A stretch of DNA of 64,000 bases from an uncultured Aliiroseovarius sp. (GCF_947492455.1 NZ_CANLNB010000002.1:496001-560000), one strand, 5' to 3'; shown: positions 51,702 through 61,056, counted from the stretch's first letter. Notes: a model not told the origin generated them from the letters alone. Numbers and translations are program-made.

Positions 51702-52262
51702 TCAGAGCACTCCGACCTCGCCACCCGGCTGGGCCGCGTCTTTCAGCAGATCGAACGCGTATTGGGCAACCGACCGGAAGCAGACCACGACTGCGGTCTC
51801 GTCATCTTCCAGATAGAAAGCGGCCGGGACCTGTGCGATGCGGGTACGGCGCAGCATGCCGGGCTGCATGACCGAGGTATCGGCCGGTGCAAGCTTGGCG
51901 ATGATCTCGCGGCAGGCAGCGCCCTTCACACGGTACACGGCCCGCGCGTCCGAGACATTAACCACCAGCGAATGCTCGTCGCCCAGCGATGCGGTCGCGG
52001 CGTCGACAATGGCGGGCGCTTCGGCGTGATCGACGATCAGCAAAAGCTCGTCCGGCGACATCCAGCCCACACGGCCTTTGTCCCCTTCGGTCACTTCGCC
52101 CTGACCCGGCATAGCGGCGCCCGTGACGGCTTTCACCGCCTTGGCAACACCTTTCGAGGCCAGATCTCCGCGCAGGGTGATCATGCCAGTCAGGCCGGCC
52201 TCTTCGACTTTGCAATAGCCGTCAAACGACGCGCCTTGGAGTGCGGAAACTGCGTTAGACAT
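51702..52262 (-). CDS. soxG: Sarcosine oxidase gamma subunit
   Basis: 186 residues from ATG 52262, which overlaps the soxA stop by 8 bases. The family pattern is GMITLRGDLASKGVAKAVKAVTG, KGRVGWMSPDELLLIVDH and VNVSDARAVYRVKGAACREIIAKL, ending VVVCFRSVAQYAFDLLKDAAQPGGEVGVL. It resembles a GcvT-type folate-binding fold and is part of the heterotetramer with SoxA, B and D. Last gene of the operon. Confidence 0.93.
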   Translation of the reverse strand: MSNAVSALQGASFDGYCKVEEAGLTGMITLRGDLASKGVAKAVKAVTGAAMPGQGEVTEGDKGRVGWMSPDELLLIVDHAEAPAIVDAATASLGDEHSLVVNVSDARAVYRVKGAACREIIAKLAPADTSVMQPGMLRRTRIAQVPAAFYLEDDETAVVVCFRSVAQYAFDLLKDAAQPGGEVGVL

Positions 52263-55200
52263 TTTGCTTCGCTCCCTCTTTGTCATAGAAGACCGGATCA
52301 CAGATCCGCGCCTTGATCACCGTGTTCGAGCCATCCACCGTGGGGAAGTCGATGACTTCGCCCATACGGTCAGGACCATGCTTGACCAGACCCATCGCGA
52401 TACCTTTTTTCAGCGTCGGCGAATAATAGGTCGAGGTCACGCGCCCGATCATGTTGCGCTGGCCGTGGACATTGTTGCCCTCGCCCACTGCGTAAGCACC
52501 ATCCGGCAGGACGGACCCGTCCAGCGTTTCCAGACCCACCAGCTTCCAGCGTTCGGGATCGGTCATGTGGCTACGCTCTTGCGCGCGTTTACCAAGGAAG
52601 TCTTCCTTCTTCTTGGAAATCGCCCAGTTCAGCCCCAGATCCTGCGGGATCACGGTGCCGTCGGTCTCGTCGCCGATCATGATAAAGCCCTTCTCGGCGC
52701 GCATGATGTGCAGACATTCAGTGCCATAGGGCATCACGCCGAACTCTTCACCGGCCTCCAGAAGAGCATCCCAGAAGGCGCGGCCCTGCGACGCCGGAAC
52801 GGCGATCTCGTAGGACAGCTCGCCCGAGAACGAGATGCGGTAGGCGCGCGCGTCGAAGTCACCGATCTTGCCGTCAGCCCACTGCATGAAGGGCAGTGCT
52901 TCGGCCGACAGATCCATACCACCACCGGCTTGTGCATTGAGCTTCTCAAGCACTTTGCGGGCGTTGGGACCAACCACGGCGACCTGCGCCAGCTGCTCGG
53001 TCACGTTGGCGACATAGACTTTCCAGTCCCACCATTCGGTCTGCAGCCATTCCTCCATCCACGCGTGGATGCGGTCAGCACCGCCCGAGGTCGTGTGGCA
53101 GAGCCATGTTTCCTCGTCGATCCGCGCAACAACGCCGTCATCCGACAGGAACCCGTTTTCCGAGCACATCAGACCATAGCGGCATTTCCCAACGGCCAGG
53201 TTCGACATCATGTTGGTGTACATCATGTCCATGAACTTGCCCGCGTCGGGGCCTTTCACGATTAGCTTACCCAGCGTGGATGCGTCCAACAGACCAAGGT
53301 TTTCGCGGGTATTCAGCACCTCGCGATGCACGGCCTGTTCGTTGGTTTCGCCCGGTTTGGCATAGCAGTAAGGGCGCCGCCAGTGACCGACGGGCTCCAT
53401 GTAGGCACCCGCATCTTCGTGCCACTGATGCATCGGCGTGCGACGGATCGGCTGGAAGATTTCATGGCGGGCTTCGCCAGCGATCGCACCGAAGCTGATC
53501 GGCGTATAAGGCGGGCGGAAGGTGGTGGTGCCGGTGGTCGGGATCTCTTGATCCAGAGCATCCGAAAGCACTGCCAAGCCGTTGATATTCGACAGCTTAC
53601 CCTGATCGGTCGCCATACCCAGCGTGGTGTAACGCTTGGTGTGCTCGACACTTTCATAGCCTTCACGCGCAGCCAGCTGAACGTCGGAAACCTTAACGTC
53701 ATTCTGATAGTCCAGCCACATTTTCATGCGCTTCTTCGGACCTGCGCCCTGCGGCATGATCCAAACCGGTGCCATCGGCTGTTCGCTTTCAGCGTCGGCT
53801 TTCGGGCCAGCCTTGCGGATGGCCTTGCCACCTGCCGCTTTGCCCGCAGCCTTACCGGCCGCATAGGCGTCTTCCAGCGTGTCGGCCAGCGACATCGCGC
53901 CCGAGGCCGTGCCTGCGGTCACAACAAACGCTTCGCCGTCATGGCTGGTCGGTGCGCGGTTCGGATCGGGACGGAAATGCGCCTGCGCCTCGTCCCAGAT
54001 CAGCTTGCCGCCGCAATGCGACCACATGTGCACGACCGGGGACCAGCCGCCGGACATGGCCACCGCGTCGCATTTGATCTCTTCCAAGGCCGAGCCTTCG
54101 CCCGCCTGCAAGCAGACCGACACGCCGGTGACGCGCTTGCCGCCATGCACTTTGGCGATGGCTTTGCCAGCCTCAACGCGGATGCCAGCAGCACGGGCCG
54201 CTTCGGCCAGCGGGCCGGTGGCTTCCGCGCGGGCGTCCAGAACGACGGGCACTTCCAGCCCGGCCTCTTTCAGTGTCAGCGCGGTGCGATAGCCGTCGTC
54301 ATTGTTGGTCACGACCACAGTGCGGTCGCCAATCGACACGCCCCAGTTCACCACGTAATCGCGCACGGCCGAGGCCAGCATGACGCCGGGAATGTCGTTT
54401 CCTGCGAAGGACAGCGGACGTTCGATGGCTCCGGTAGCGGTCACGATCTGCTTGGTGCGGATGCGCCACAAACGATGACGCGGACGCCCGTCGCCCGGCG
54501 TATGATCTGCCACACGCTCGTATCCCAGCACATAGCCGTGGTCATAAACGCCCGAGGCCATCATGCGGGTGCGCAGGGTGACATTCTCCATGCCTTCCAG
54601 CTCGGCCAGAGTTGCGTCGATCCACGCGTCAACCGACTGACCGTCGATCTCGCCACCATCAACTGCTGCACGGCCACCCCAGTGATGGGTTTGCTCCATC
54701 ACCAGCACTTTCGCACCCGACCGGCCAGCAGCCAGAGCCGACGCCAGACCGGCCACACCGCCACCGATGATCACAACATCGGTGTGGTGGTAATAGTGCT
54801 CGTAACGGTCCGCATCGGCCTCGGTCGGGACTTGGCCCAGACCGGCGGATTTACGGATGATCGGCTCGAACACGTGTTTCCACGCCGCCGCGGGGGCCAT
54901 GAAGGTCTTGTAATAGAAACCAGCCGGCAGGAAGCGCGACGCATAGTTGTTCACCACGCCCACGTCGAACTCGAGGCTCGGCCAGTGGTTTTGCGAGGTG
55001 CAGGTCAGACCGTCAAACAGCTCGGTCGTGGTGACGCGCTGGTTGGGTTCAAAGCGCTCGCCCTGCCCCAGATTGACCAGAGCATTCGGCTCTTCCGCGC
55101 CCGAGGCCACAACGCCACGCGGACGGTGGTATTTGAACGACCGGCCCATCAGCATCTGGTCTTCGCCCAGAAGTGCTGCGGCCAGTGTGTCGCCCTCGTA

Positions 55201-55287
55201 GCCCTTCATGCGTTTGCCGTTGAAGGTGAAGTTTTTCGGTTTCGAACGGTCGATCAGGCGACCGCCATTTGCCAGACGGGTGCTCAT
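52255..55287 (-). CDS. soxA: Sarcosine oxidase alpha subunit
   Basis: 1010 residues from ATG 55287 (ATGA overlap with soxD). N-terminal ferredoxin-like fold, LVNLGQGERFEPNQRVTTTEL, NAD-binding VVIIGGGVAGLASALAAGRSGAKVLVMEQ, and a C-terminal GcvT-like tetrahydrofolate domain (NTRENLGLLDASTLGKLIVKGPDAGKFMDMMYTNMMSNL, YEIAVPASQGRAFWDALLEAG). It carries NAD+ and supports oxidation of sarcosine to glycine with transfer of the C1 unit to folate. Normal length; no frameshift. Confidence 0.96.
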   Translation of the reverse strand: MSTRLANGGRLIDRSKPKNFTFNGKRMKGYEGDTLAAALLGEDQMLMGRSFKYHRPRGVVASGAEEPNALVNLGQGERFEPNQRVTTTELFDGLTCTSQNHWPSLEFDVGVVNNYASRFLPAGFYYKTFMAPAAAWKHVFEPIIRKSAGLGQVPTEADADRYEHYYHHTDVVIIGGGVAGLASALAAGRSGAKVLVMEQTHHWGGRAAVDGGEIDGQSVDAWIDATLAELEGMENVTLRTRMMASGVYDHGYVLGYERVADHTPGDGRPRHRLWRIRTKQIVTATGAIERPLSFAGNDIPGVMLASAVRDYVVNWGVSIGDRTVVVTNNDDGYRTALTLKEAGLEVPVVLDARAEATGPLAEAARAAGIRVEAGKAIAKVHGGKRVTGVSVCLQAGEGSALEEIKCDAVAMSGGWSPVVHMWSHCGGKLIWDEAQAHFRPDPNRAPTSHDGEAFVVTAGTASGAMSLADTLEDAYAAGKAAGKAAGGKAIRKAGPKADAESEQPMAPVWIMPQGAGPKKRMKMWLDYQNDVKVSDVQLAAREGYESVEHTKRYTTLGMATDQGKLSNINGLAVLSDALDQEIPTTGTTTFRPPYTPISFGAIAGEARHEIFQPIRRTPMHQWHEDAGAYMEPVGHWRRPYCYAKPGETNEQAVHREVLNTRENLGLLDASTLGKLIVKGPDAGKFMDMMYTNMMSNLAVGKCRYGLMCSENGFLSDDGVVARIDEETWLCHTTSGGADRIHAWMEEWLQTEWWDWKVYVANVTEQLAQVAVVGPNARKVLEKLNAQAGGGMDLSAEALPFMQWADGKIGDFDARAYRISFSGELSYEIAVPASQGRAFWDALLEAGEEFGVMPYGTECLHIMRAEKGFIMIGDETDGTVIPQDLGLNWAISKKKEDFLGKRAQERSHMTDPERWKLVGLETLDGSVLPDGAYAVGEGNNVHGQRNMIGRVTSTYYSPTLKKGIAMGLVKHGPDRMGEVIDFPTVDGSNTVIKARICDPVFYDKEGAKQNV

Positions 55288-55607
55288 TCGTAGCCCCCCC
55301 ACTCAGGATGTTTCTTCTTGATCTTGGCGACCAGCTCTTTCGGCGGCTCATAGGTCTGGGCCGGATAGGTGCCATAAACCTCGAGCGTCATGGTGTTGCG
55401 CGCCGCGTGGAACCACTTGCCGCAACCCGAGACATGCCGCCAGCGCTCAAAGTGAACGCCTTTCGGGTTCTTGCGGTGGAACAGATAGGTCTCGAACTCG
55501 TCATCGCTTGATCCGGGGCCAAAACGCTTCAGATGCGCTTCGCCACCGCCATGCAGGTCCGTTTCATCGGCCATCACGCCGCAGTATGGACATTCAAGGA
55601 TCAGCAT
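55284..55607 (-). CDS. soxD: Sarcosine oxidase delta subunit
   Basis: 107 residues with the zinc ligands Cys6 and Cys9 (LECPYCGV), His58 (WRHVSGC) and Cys62 (GCGKWFHAARNT). The E...YG.Y.AQTYEPP end is typical. A strong ribosome site (AAAGGAG) lies 7 bases before the ATG. The TGA overlaps the soxA ATG. It sits at the top of the alpha/beta interface in the enzyme. Confidence 0.95.
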   Translation of the reverse strand: MLILECPYCGVMADETDLHGGGEAHLKRFGPGSSDDEFETYLFHRKNPKGVHFERWRHVSGCGKWFHAARNTMTLEVYGTYPAQTYEPPKELVAKIKKKHPEWGGYE

Positions 55608-55678
55608 TTTGCAGCTCCTTTCATCAAGTTACGCGATTGCGCCGCGCGGAAAGATTGAAGTACGGTTGTCAGTGCCAT
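55601..55678 (-). CDS. Possible 25-residue coupling ORF between soxB and soxD
   Basis: ATG at 55678 shares a base with the soxB TGA (TGATG), and the frame stops at 55603-55601, inside the first bases of soxD. It would encode MALTTVLQSFRAAQSRNLMK plus GAAKC. It fills the whole 70-base gap. The arrangement suits translational coupling, with soxD's own ribosome site inside it. It may be chance; no evidence of protein function. Confidence 0.3.
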   Translation of the reverse strand: MALTTVLQSFRAAQSRNLMKGAAKC

Positions 55679-56925
55679 CAGTGAGCCACCCCCGCAGCCA
55701 CGCTTTCGTCAATGAAGCGTCCTTCGGTGAAGCGGTTCAGGCCAAACTCGCCGGCCAGTGAACCGGGTTCGCCTTTGGCGACGGTCTCGGCCATGGCCCA
55801 GCCCGATCCGGGGATGGATTTGAAGCCGCCGGTGCCCCAACCGCAGTTGATGAAGCAGTTGCCCAAAGGCGTCTTGCCGATGATGGGCGAGCGGTCGCCG
55901 GTCACGTCCACGATGCCACCCCATTGGCGCAGCATTTTCAGGCGCGAGATGATCGGGAAGGTCTCGACCAGTGCACGCACGGTCTCTTCCACGTGGTGGA
56001 ACGATCCGCGCTGGGTGTAGTTGTTGAACCCGTCGGTGCCGCCGCCGATGACCAGCTCGCCTTTGTCCGACTGGGACATATAGCCGTGCACGGTGTTGGC
56101 CATGACGACCACGTCGATGCAGGGCTTGATCGGCTCGGACACCAGCGCTTGCAGGGCCACACTTTCCATCGGCAGACGGAAGCCTGCCATCTCGGCCAGG
56201 TGACCTGCGTTGCCCGCGACAACCATTGCCAGCTTGTCGCAATCGATCTGACCCAGCGTGGTGTCGACGCCGGTGACAACGCCGTTTTCTTGACGCACGC
56301 CAGTCACTTCGCATTTCTGGATGATGTCCATGCCCATATCGGAACAGGCACGGGCATAGCCCCATGCGACCGCATCGTGACGCGCGGTACCTGCACGCTC
56401 CTGCCACAGCGCGCCCAGAACGGGATAGCGCGGACCGTTGATGTTCATAATCGGTACCAGTTCTTTCACGCGCTGGGGCGAAATGAACTCGGTCTTTACC
56501 CCCTGCAGCGCGTTGGCGTGCGCCGTGCGCTCATATCCGCGCACCTCGTGCTCGGTCTGGGCCAGCATCATGACGCCGCGGGGCGAGAACATGACGTTGT
56601 AGTTCAGATCCTGCGACATCGTCTCGTACAGAGAACGCGCCTTTTCATAGATCGCCGCCGAGGGATCCTGCAGGTAGTTCGAGCGAATGATGGTGGTGTT
56701 ACGGCCCGTGTTCCCGCCGCCCAGCCAACCCTTTTCGATGATCGCCACATTGGTGATCCCGAAATTCTTGCCCAAATAAAATGCCGTGGCCAACCCGTGG
56801 CCCCCAGCCCCTACGATCACCACATCGTACTTCTTCTTGGGTTTGGGCGATTTCCACGCCCGCTCCCAACCGGTGTGATAGCGCGCAGCTTCCCGCGCAA
56901 TGGCAAATGCCGAATAACGTCGCAT
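55678..56925 (-). CDS. soxB: Sarcosine oxidase beta subunit
   Basis: 415 residues from ATG 56925 (site AGGGG). FAD motif DVVIVGAGGHGLATAFYLGKNFGITNVAIIEKG. The covalent FMN His is in GTARHDAVAWGYAR (His183). C-terminal GNCFINCGWGTGGFKSIPGSGWAMAETV. This is the catalytic subunit that oxidises sarcosine and passes electrons to O2. First gene of soxBDAG; no glyA, folD or purU follows, although those accompany it in many species. Divergent from ccmI across a 223-base gap. Confidence 0.96.
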   Translation of the reverse strand: MRRYSAFAIAREAARYHTGWERAWKSPKPKKKYDVVIVGAGGHGLATAFYLGKNFGITNVAIIEKGWLGGGNTGRNTTIIRSNYLQDPSAAIYEKARSLYETMSQDLNYNVMFSPRGVMMLAQTEHEVRGYERTAHANALQGVKTEFISPQRVKELVPIMNINGPRYPVLGALWQERAGTARHDAVAWGYARACSDMGMDIIQKCEVTGVRQENGVVTGVDTTLGQIDCDKLAMVVAGNAGHLAEMAGFRLPMESVALQALVSEPIKPCIDVVVMANTVHGYMSQSDKGELVIGGGTDGFNNYTQRGSFHHVEETVRALVETFPIISRLKMLRQWGGIVDVTGDRSPIIGKTPLGNCFINCGWGTGGFKSIPGSGWAMAETVAKGEPGSLAGEFGLNRFTEGRFIDESVAAGVAH

Positions 56926-57148
56926 GCGATTCCCCTGTCTGGGTTTTCGGTTTGTGTCGGTTTTACGCCGAAGCGACATGACACCATCCAAGATCAGCGT
57001 CATTTGATCGGAAAAAGACGACATAATCCACAAATCGCGTCACTTTTCCGGCATGCCGATTGTCGCAGCCCACGATCTGGGGTTTTGCGAAGGCGCGTGG
57101 CGCATTACATGGGGTGAGCTACTGTTTGCAAAGCCGCGCGGAGGATAC

Positions 57149-58405
57149 ATGGATAACTTGGCATTCTGGGCCATCATTGGCGCAGCCACCTTGGCGACCA
57201 TCCTTGTTCTGGCGCGGCGCTTGCTGGCGACATCTTCCGGCGACACGTCTAAGGACGAAGCCGAAATGACATCGGACATGAAGGTCTATCGCGACCAACT
57301 GTCTGAACTCGATCGCGATATTGCCCGGGGCACCGTGTCAAAAGAAGATGCCGACCGCGCCCGTGTCGAAATTTCGCGCCGCCTGCTGGACGCAGACAAA
57401 GCCGCGAAAGCCCGTAAGGTCGCGCAGGACACGCCCAAAGGTTTGACCCGCGTCACGATGGGCCTGATTGCCATTATTTTGGCGGCTGGCAGCTTTGGCC
57501 TGTACTGGACCATCGGCGTGCCGGGGGCACCGGATTACGGACGCGCCAAGCGCATCGCGATCAGTGACGAGGTGCGCCAGAACCGCCCCTCGCAAGAACA
57601 AGCCGAAGCCCAGATGCCGGTCTGGGGAGGCCCTCCGATTGATGCGCCTGCCGATTATCTTGAACTGGTCGACGGGCTGCGCAAAGCCGTCGAAGGGCGC
57701 CCTGACGACCCGCGTGGGCTGGACCTTCTGGCGACCCATGAAGCGGCGCTTGGCAACATGGTCGCCGCCCGCAAGGCCATGAGCCAACTGCTTGAGATCA
57801 AAGGCGATACCGCCACACCGGATGACTACGCACGTCAGGCGGAGCTGATGATCAACGCCGCTGGTGGCTTCGTCTCGCCCGATGCCGAAGCCATGCTGCG
57901 TGCAGCCTTGGAACGCGATCCGACCCACGCCTTCGCCCGTTTCTATACCGGGTTGATGTTTGCCCAGAACGGCCGCCCGGATCTGGCGTTCCGCATGTGG
58001 CGCCGCCTGTTGGAAGAAGGTCCGACCGACGCCGAATGGTGGCCTGCCATCCGCGATCAGATCGGTGACCTCGCGGCCCTTGCGGGCGAAGACTACATTC
58101 CGCCCGCCGCCCCTGAAAGCAACCTTAGCGGCCCCAGCGCCGATGATATTGAGGCGGCAGAAGATATGTCGGAAGAAGAACGGGCTGAGATGATCCAAAG
58201 CATGATCACCCGCCTCTCCGACCGGCTGGCAGCCTATGGCGGCACGCCTGCGGAATGGGCCCGCCTGATCATGGCGCTCAGCGTCGTGGGTGAGACGGAA
58301 CAAGCCGCAGCGATCTACGCCGAGGCGCAATCCGTCTTTGCCACCCAGCCCGAGGCCCTGACCATCGTGACCCGTGCTGCCCAACAGGCGGGAATTGCGG
58401 AATGA
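57149..58405 (+). CDS. ccmI: Cytochrome c biogenesis protein CcmI
   Basis: 418 residues from ATG 57149 (GGAGG, 4 bases). Two membrane segments, about 4-22 (LAFWAIIGAATLATILVLARRLL) and 107-124 (MGLIAIILAAGSFGLYWTIG), separated by a cytoplasmic loop with VYRDQLSELDRDIARGTVSKEDADRARVEISRRLL. A periplasmic TPR domain follows. CcmI holds apocytochrome c at the CcmFH ligase. Overlaps ruvX by ATGA. Confidence 0.93.
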   Translation: MDNLAFWAIIGAATLATILVLARRLLATSSGDTSKDEAEMTSDMKVYRDQLSELDRDIARGTVSKEDADRARVEISRRLLDADKAAKARKVAQDTPKGLTRVTMGLIAIILAAGSFGLYWTIGVPGAPDYGRAKRIAISDEVRQNRPSQEQAEAQMPVWGGPPIDAPADYLELVDGLRKAVEGRPDDPRGLDLLATHEAALGNMVAARKAMSQLLEIKGDTATPDDYARQAELMINAAGGFVSPDAEAMLRAALERDPTHAFARFYTGLMFAQNGRPDLAFRMWRRLLEEGPTDAEWWPAIRDQIGDLAALAGEDYIPPAAPESNLSGPSADDIEAAEDMSEEERAEMIQSMITRLSDRLAAYGGTPAEWARLIMALSVVGETEQAAAIYAEAQSVFATQPEALTIVTRAAQQAGIAE

Positions 58406-58866
58406 TCTGTGAGAGCATCGAAGAGTTCGCAACCGCCCTGCCCCCCATGACCGCCCTTGCCGGGCTGGATCTGGGAACCAAAACCATCGGCGTCGCGGTC
58501 TCGGACAGTTTCCGTCAGGTGGCCACACCGCTGGAAACCATCAAGCGCAAGAAGTTCACGCTGGACGCCGAACGCCTGCTTGAGATCGCCAAGGGTCGGC
58601 AATTGGGTGGGCTGGTGCTGGGTCTGCCCCGCAATATGGACGGAACGGAAGGCCCGCGCTGCCAGTCCACCCGTTCCTTTGCACGCAATCTTGAGAAACT
58701 GACCGACCTGCCCATCGGCTTTTGGGACGAACGCCTGTCCACCGTGGCCGCCGAACGCGCCCTGCTCGAGGCGGATACGTCTCGAAAACGTCGCGCCGAG
58801 GTCATCGACCATGTGGCCGCAGGGTATATCCTGCAAGGTGTATTGGACCGGTTGAGGCATCTGTGA
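58402..58866 (+). CDS. ruvX: RuvX/YqgF Holliday-junction resolvase family protein
   Basis: 154 residues. RNase-H-like motifs: LAGLDLGTKTIGVAVSD (catalytic Asp), LVLGLPRNMDGTEGPRCQSTRSFARNLE, PIGFWDERLSTVAAERALLE and DHVAAGYILQGVLD. It also takes part in 16S rRNA 5' processing in other bacteria. Begins within the ccmI stop and ends in TGATG with the next gene. Confidence 0.96.
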   Translation: MICESIEEFATALPPMTALAGLDLGTKTIGVAVSDSFRQVATPLETIKRKKFTLDAERLLEIAKGRQLGGLVLGLPRNMDGTEGPRCQSTRSFARNLEKLTDLPIGFWDERLSTVAAERALLEADTSRKRRAEVIDHVAAGYILQGVLDRLRHL

Positions 58867-59099
58867 TGACAGACGACGTCTGGAAACGTAACGAAATCGC
58901 AAGCCCCTGTGTGAAGATCTGCGTGGTTCACCCAGAGGCGCGGATCTGCACTGGCTGCTACCGTACGATTGAAGAAATCGGTGGCTGGTCCCGCATGAGC
59001 GACGCAGACCGCGCGCGCATCATGGAAGACCTGCCGGCCCGCAAGTCGAGCCTCACCAAGCGGCGCGGTGGACGGCGAGCACGCCTGAACCAAGGCTGA
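58866..59099 (+). CDS. DUF1289 protein
   Basis: 77 residues: ASPCVKICVVHPEARICTGCYRTIEEIGGWSRMSDADRARIMEDLPARK. Four Cys in the C-x3-C...C-x2-C arrangement of the DUF1289 family suggest a bound metal. Highly basic tail. ATG overlaps the ruvX stop (TGATG). Function unknown. Confidence 0.92.
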   Translation: MTDDVWKRNEIASPCVKICVVHPEARICTGCYRTIEEIGGWSRMSDADRARIMEDLPARKSSLTKRRGGRRARLNQG

Positions 59100-59178
59100 T
59101 CACTGCCCTTCACCGCAACGTGACAGCACGTCATGGCATGGCACGCTAGACTTCCCCGACAAGTATCTGGAGCGTCTC

Positions 59179-59550
59179 ATGCGTTTGCCCCCCTTAGCCA
59201 TCATACTTTGCGCCTTTCCCACCCTTGTCGCCGCAAGCGATTGGAACACGCGCGGGGGCGATCAGCCACTCTCGACATCAGAGCTGCGCGACCAATTGGT
59301 AGGGAGCACTCTCGTATTCTTCGACAATGGGCGGTCCGTCTACGCGGCGAATGGAGAATACTCCTACACCTACGGCGAAGGCGGCACGTGGCTTGGGCAC
59401 TATGAGCTGAAAGAGGATGGTGTCGCCTGCACCACTTTCGTCACTGGAAGCACACGCTGTGATCTGATCGTCCTGAACGGCACGCGCTTGACCCTGATCA
59501 CAGAAGACGGACTGCGCTTTCCCATACGGGACATCATCCCAACGGAATAA
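59179..59550 (+). CDS. Small secreted protein of unknown function
   Basis: 123 residues; signal peptide MRLPPLAIILCAFPTLVAAS, then DWNTRGGDQPLSTSELRDQLVGSTLVFFDNGRSVYAANGEYSYTYGEGGTWLGHYELKEDGVACTTFVTGSTRCDLIV. Two Cys in the mature part may pair. The LVGSTLVFFDNG....Y..G..Y.Y..GG.W.G.Y...DG.VC pattern resembles small periplasmic proteins of alphaproteobacteria with no assigned role. Ribosome site GGAGCG. Confidence 0.78.
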   Translation: MRLPPLAIILCAFPTLVAASDWNTRGGDQPLSTSELRDQLVGSTLVFFDNGRSVYAANGEYSYTYGEGGTWLGHYELKEDGVACTTFVTGSTRCDLIVLNGTRLTLITEDGLRFPIRDIIPTE

Positions 59551-59590
59551 AACGCGCGCTCGGCCGTGCCTCGCGCCCAACAAGGCGATG

Positions 59591-59679
59591 GCCGGCTGCG
59601 CCGGTTAGGGGCTCTGCCCCCACATGATTTCCCTTCGGAAATTCATGCTCCCCGGGATATTTGAAGTAAGAAAATGAAA
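59591..59679 (+). repeat. Convergent-spacer repeat, copy 4
   Basis: Hairpins GCCGGC-TGC-GCCGGT, GGGGC-TCT-GCCCC and ATTTCC-CTTC-GGAAAT, then core CTCCCCGGGATATTTG with AAGAAAATGA. Followed by GGGGGC-ACGA-AGCCCCC (about 59681-59698), terminator-like. Confidence 0.8.
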
Positions 59680-59784
59680 AGGGGGCACGAAGCCCCCCGA
59701 AACGAGTGTCTCATTTCCTTACGCGGCCATCGGCGTCCCCGCCTGTACCGTCATTTCACCCTGAAGGAATATGGTTAAGAAACT

Positions 59785-59847
59785 CTTATTTTCTTACCAG
59801 AAATATCCTGGGGGTGAGGCCGCAGGCTCGAGGGGGCAACGCCCCCT
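59785..59847 (-). repeat. Convergent-spacer repeat, copy 5 (inverted)
   Basis: The core reads on the minus strand: CACCCCCAGGATATTTC with GGTAAGAAAATAAG; the hairpin AGGGGGC-AAC-GCCCCCT ends inside the ispG stop codon. It faces copy 4 across about 100 bases. Confidence 0.8.
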
Positions 59848-60961
59848 ATTCTGCCGCTTCCGCCTCGATCTCGGAGGCGCGTTTCTCAACCAGCTCTACG
59901 ATGTGGTCGACCATTTTGTCGTTATCGAGCTTATGGTCCTGTTTGCCAGCGACATAGACCATGCCCGATCCAGCACCACCACCGGTAAAGCCTACATCGG
60001 TCATCAGCGCCTCACCGGGGCCGTTTACGACACAGCCGATGATCGACAAGCTCATCGGGGTATGGATGTGCGCAAGGCGTTCTTCCAGCGTGGCCACAGT
60101 CTTGATCACGTCAAAGCCCTGACGCGCGCAGGACGGGCAGGAGATGATGTTGACACCCCGGTGGCGCAGGCCAAGGGATTTCAGGATCTCGTAGCCGACT
60201 TTAACCTCTTCGACGGGATCCGCCGACAGGCTGACACGGATCGTGTCACCGATGCCGGCCCACAGCAGGTTGCCCAGTCCGATGGCCGATTTTATCGTGC
60301 CAGACACGAACCCGCCTGCCTCGGTAATCCCCAGATGGATGGGGGCATCGGTGGCCTCGGCTATGCCATGATAGGCGGCGGCCGACAGAAACACGTCCGA
60401 GGCCTTCACGCTGATCTTGTATTCGTGGAAATCGTTGTCTTCCAGAATTCGGATATGCTCGAGCCCGCTTTCCACCATCGCCTCGGGGCAAGGCTCACCA
60501 TATTTTTCAAGCAGATGCTTCTCAAGCGAGCCCGCATTTACCCCGATCCGGATCGAGCAGCCGTGATCCTTGGCCGCCTTGATTACTTCGCGTACGCGGC
60601 CAGCATCGCCGATATTTCCGGGGTTGATCCGCAGGCAGGCAGCACCTGCTTCAGCGGCCTCAATCGCGCGCTTGTAGTGGAAATGGATGTCGGCCACGAT
60701 GGGGACCGGACTTTCGGCCACGATCTCTTTCAGCGCAGTGGTCGAGCCCACATCCGGGCAGGAGATGCGGACGATATCAGCGCCCGCTTCTGCGGCGGCA
60801 AGCACCTGTCCCAGCGTGGCCTTTACGTCCGAACTGTCTGTGTTGGTCATGGTCTGCACCGCGATCGGCGCACCACCACCTACAGGCACATTGCCCACCA
60901 TGATCTGCCGGGATTTCCGGCGTTCGATGTCACGCCACGGACGAATGGGATTGTGAGACAT
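59846..60961 (-). CDS. ispG: 4-hydroxy-3-methylbut-2-enyl diphosphate synthase (IspG/GcpE)
   Basis: 371 residues. The [4Fe-4S] cluster Cys are in [12 protein letters not shown] and [14 protein letters not shown]-barrel segments include [38 protein letters not shown] and [11 protein letters not shown]. Penultimate step of the MEP pathway to isoprenoids. Downstream of rodZ; the hairpin of repeat copy 5 reaches into its stop codon. Confidence 0.97.
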   Translation of the reverse strand: MSHNPIRPWRDIERRKSRQIMVGNVPVGGGAPIAVQTMTNTDSSDVKATLGQVLAAAEAGADIVRISCPDVGSTTALKEIVAESPVPIVADIHFHYKRAIEAAEAGAACLRINPGNIGDAGRVREVIKAAKDHGCSIRIGVNAGSLEKHLLEKYGEPCPEAMVESGLEHIRILEDNDFHEYKISVKASDVFLSAAAYHGIAEATDAPIHLGITEAGGFVSGTIKSAIGLGNLLWAGIGDTIRVSLSADPVEEVKVGYEILKSLGLRHRGVNIISCPSCARQGFDVIKTVATLEERLAHIHTPMSLSIIGCVVNGPGEALMTDVGFTGGGAGSGMVYVAGKQDHKLDNDKMVDHIVELVEKRASEIEAEAAE

Positions 60962-61009
60962 GTGTAGAATTCCAGCTGGCTACTCTTGCTCAGACAGATA
61001 ACCCGCGTT

Positions 61010-61029
61010 CGTACCTGCGACAAGGTACG
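61010..61029. other. Hairpin between rodZ and ispG
   Basis: CGTACCT, 6-base loop, AGGTACG. Perfect arms but no T-run on either strand. Possible RNA element or operator in the 95-base gap. Confidence 0.45.
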
Positions 61030-61056
61030 CGCGAGAACAGATCGACTATTAAGTGA

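Noticed and set aside
53326-55293. 655-codon plus-strand frame opposite soxA
   Set aside because: Shadow of soxA; composition is His/Arg-rich as expected for antisense of Asp/Ala-rich coding.
59706-59957. Small plus-strand frame in the 59.6-59.8 kb repeat spacer
   Set aside because: It spans the inverted repeats and the end of ispG; no family or ribosome site.
59771-60967. 398-codon plus-strand frame opposite ispG
   Set aside because: Shadow of ispG, starting inside the repeat copy 5 with no ribosome site evidence beyond chance.
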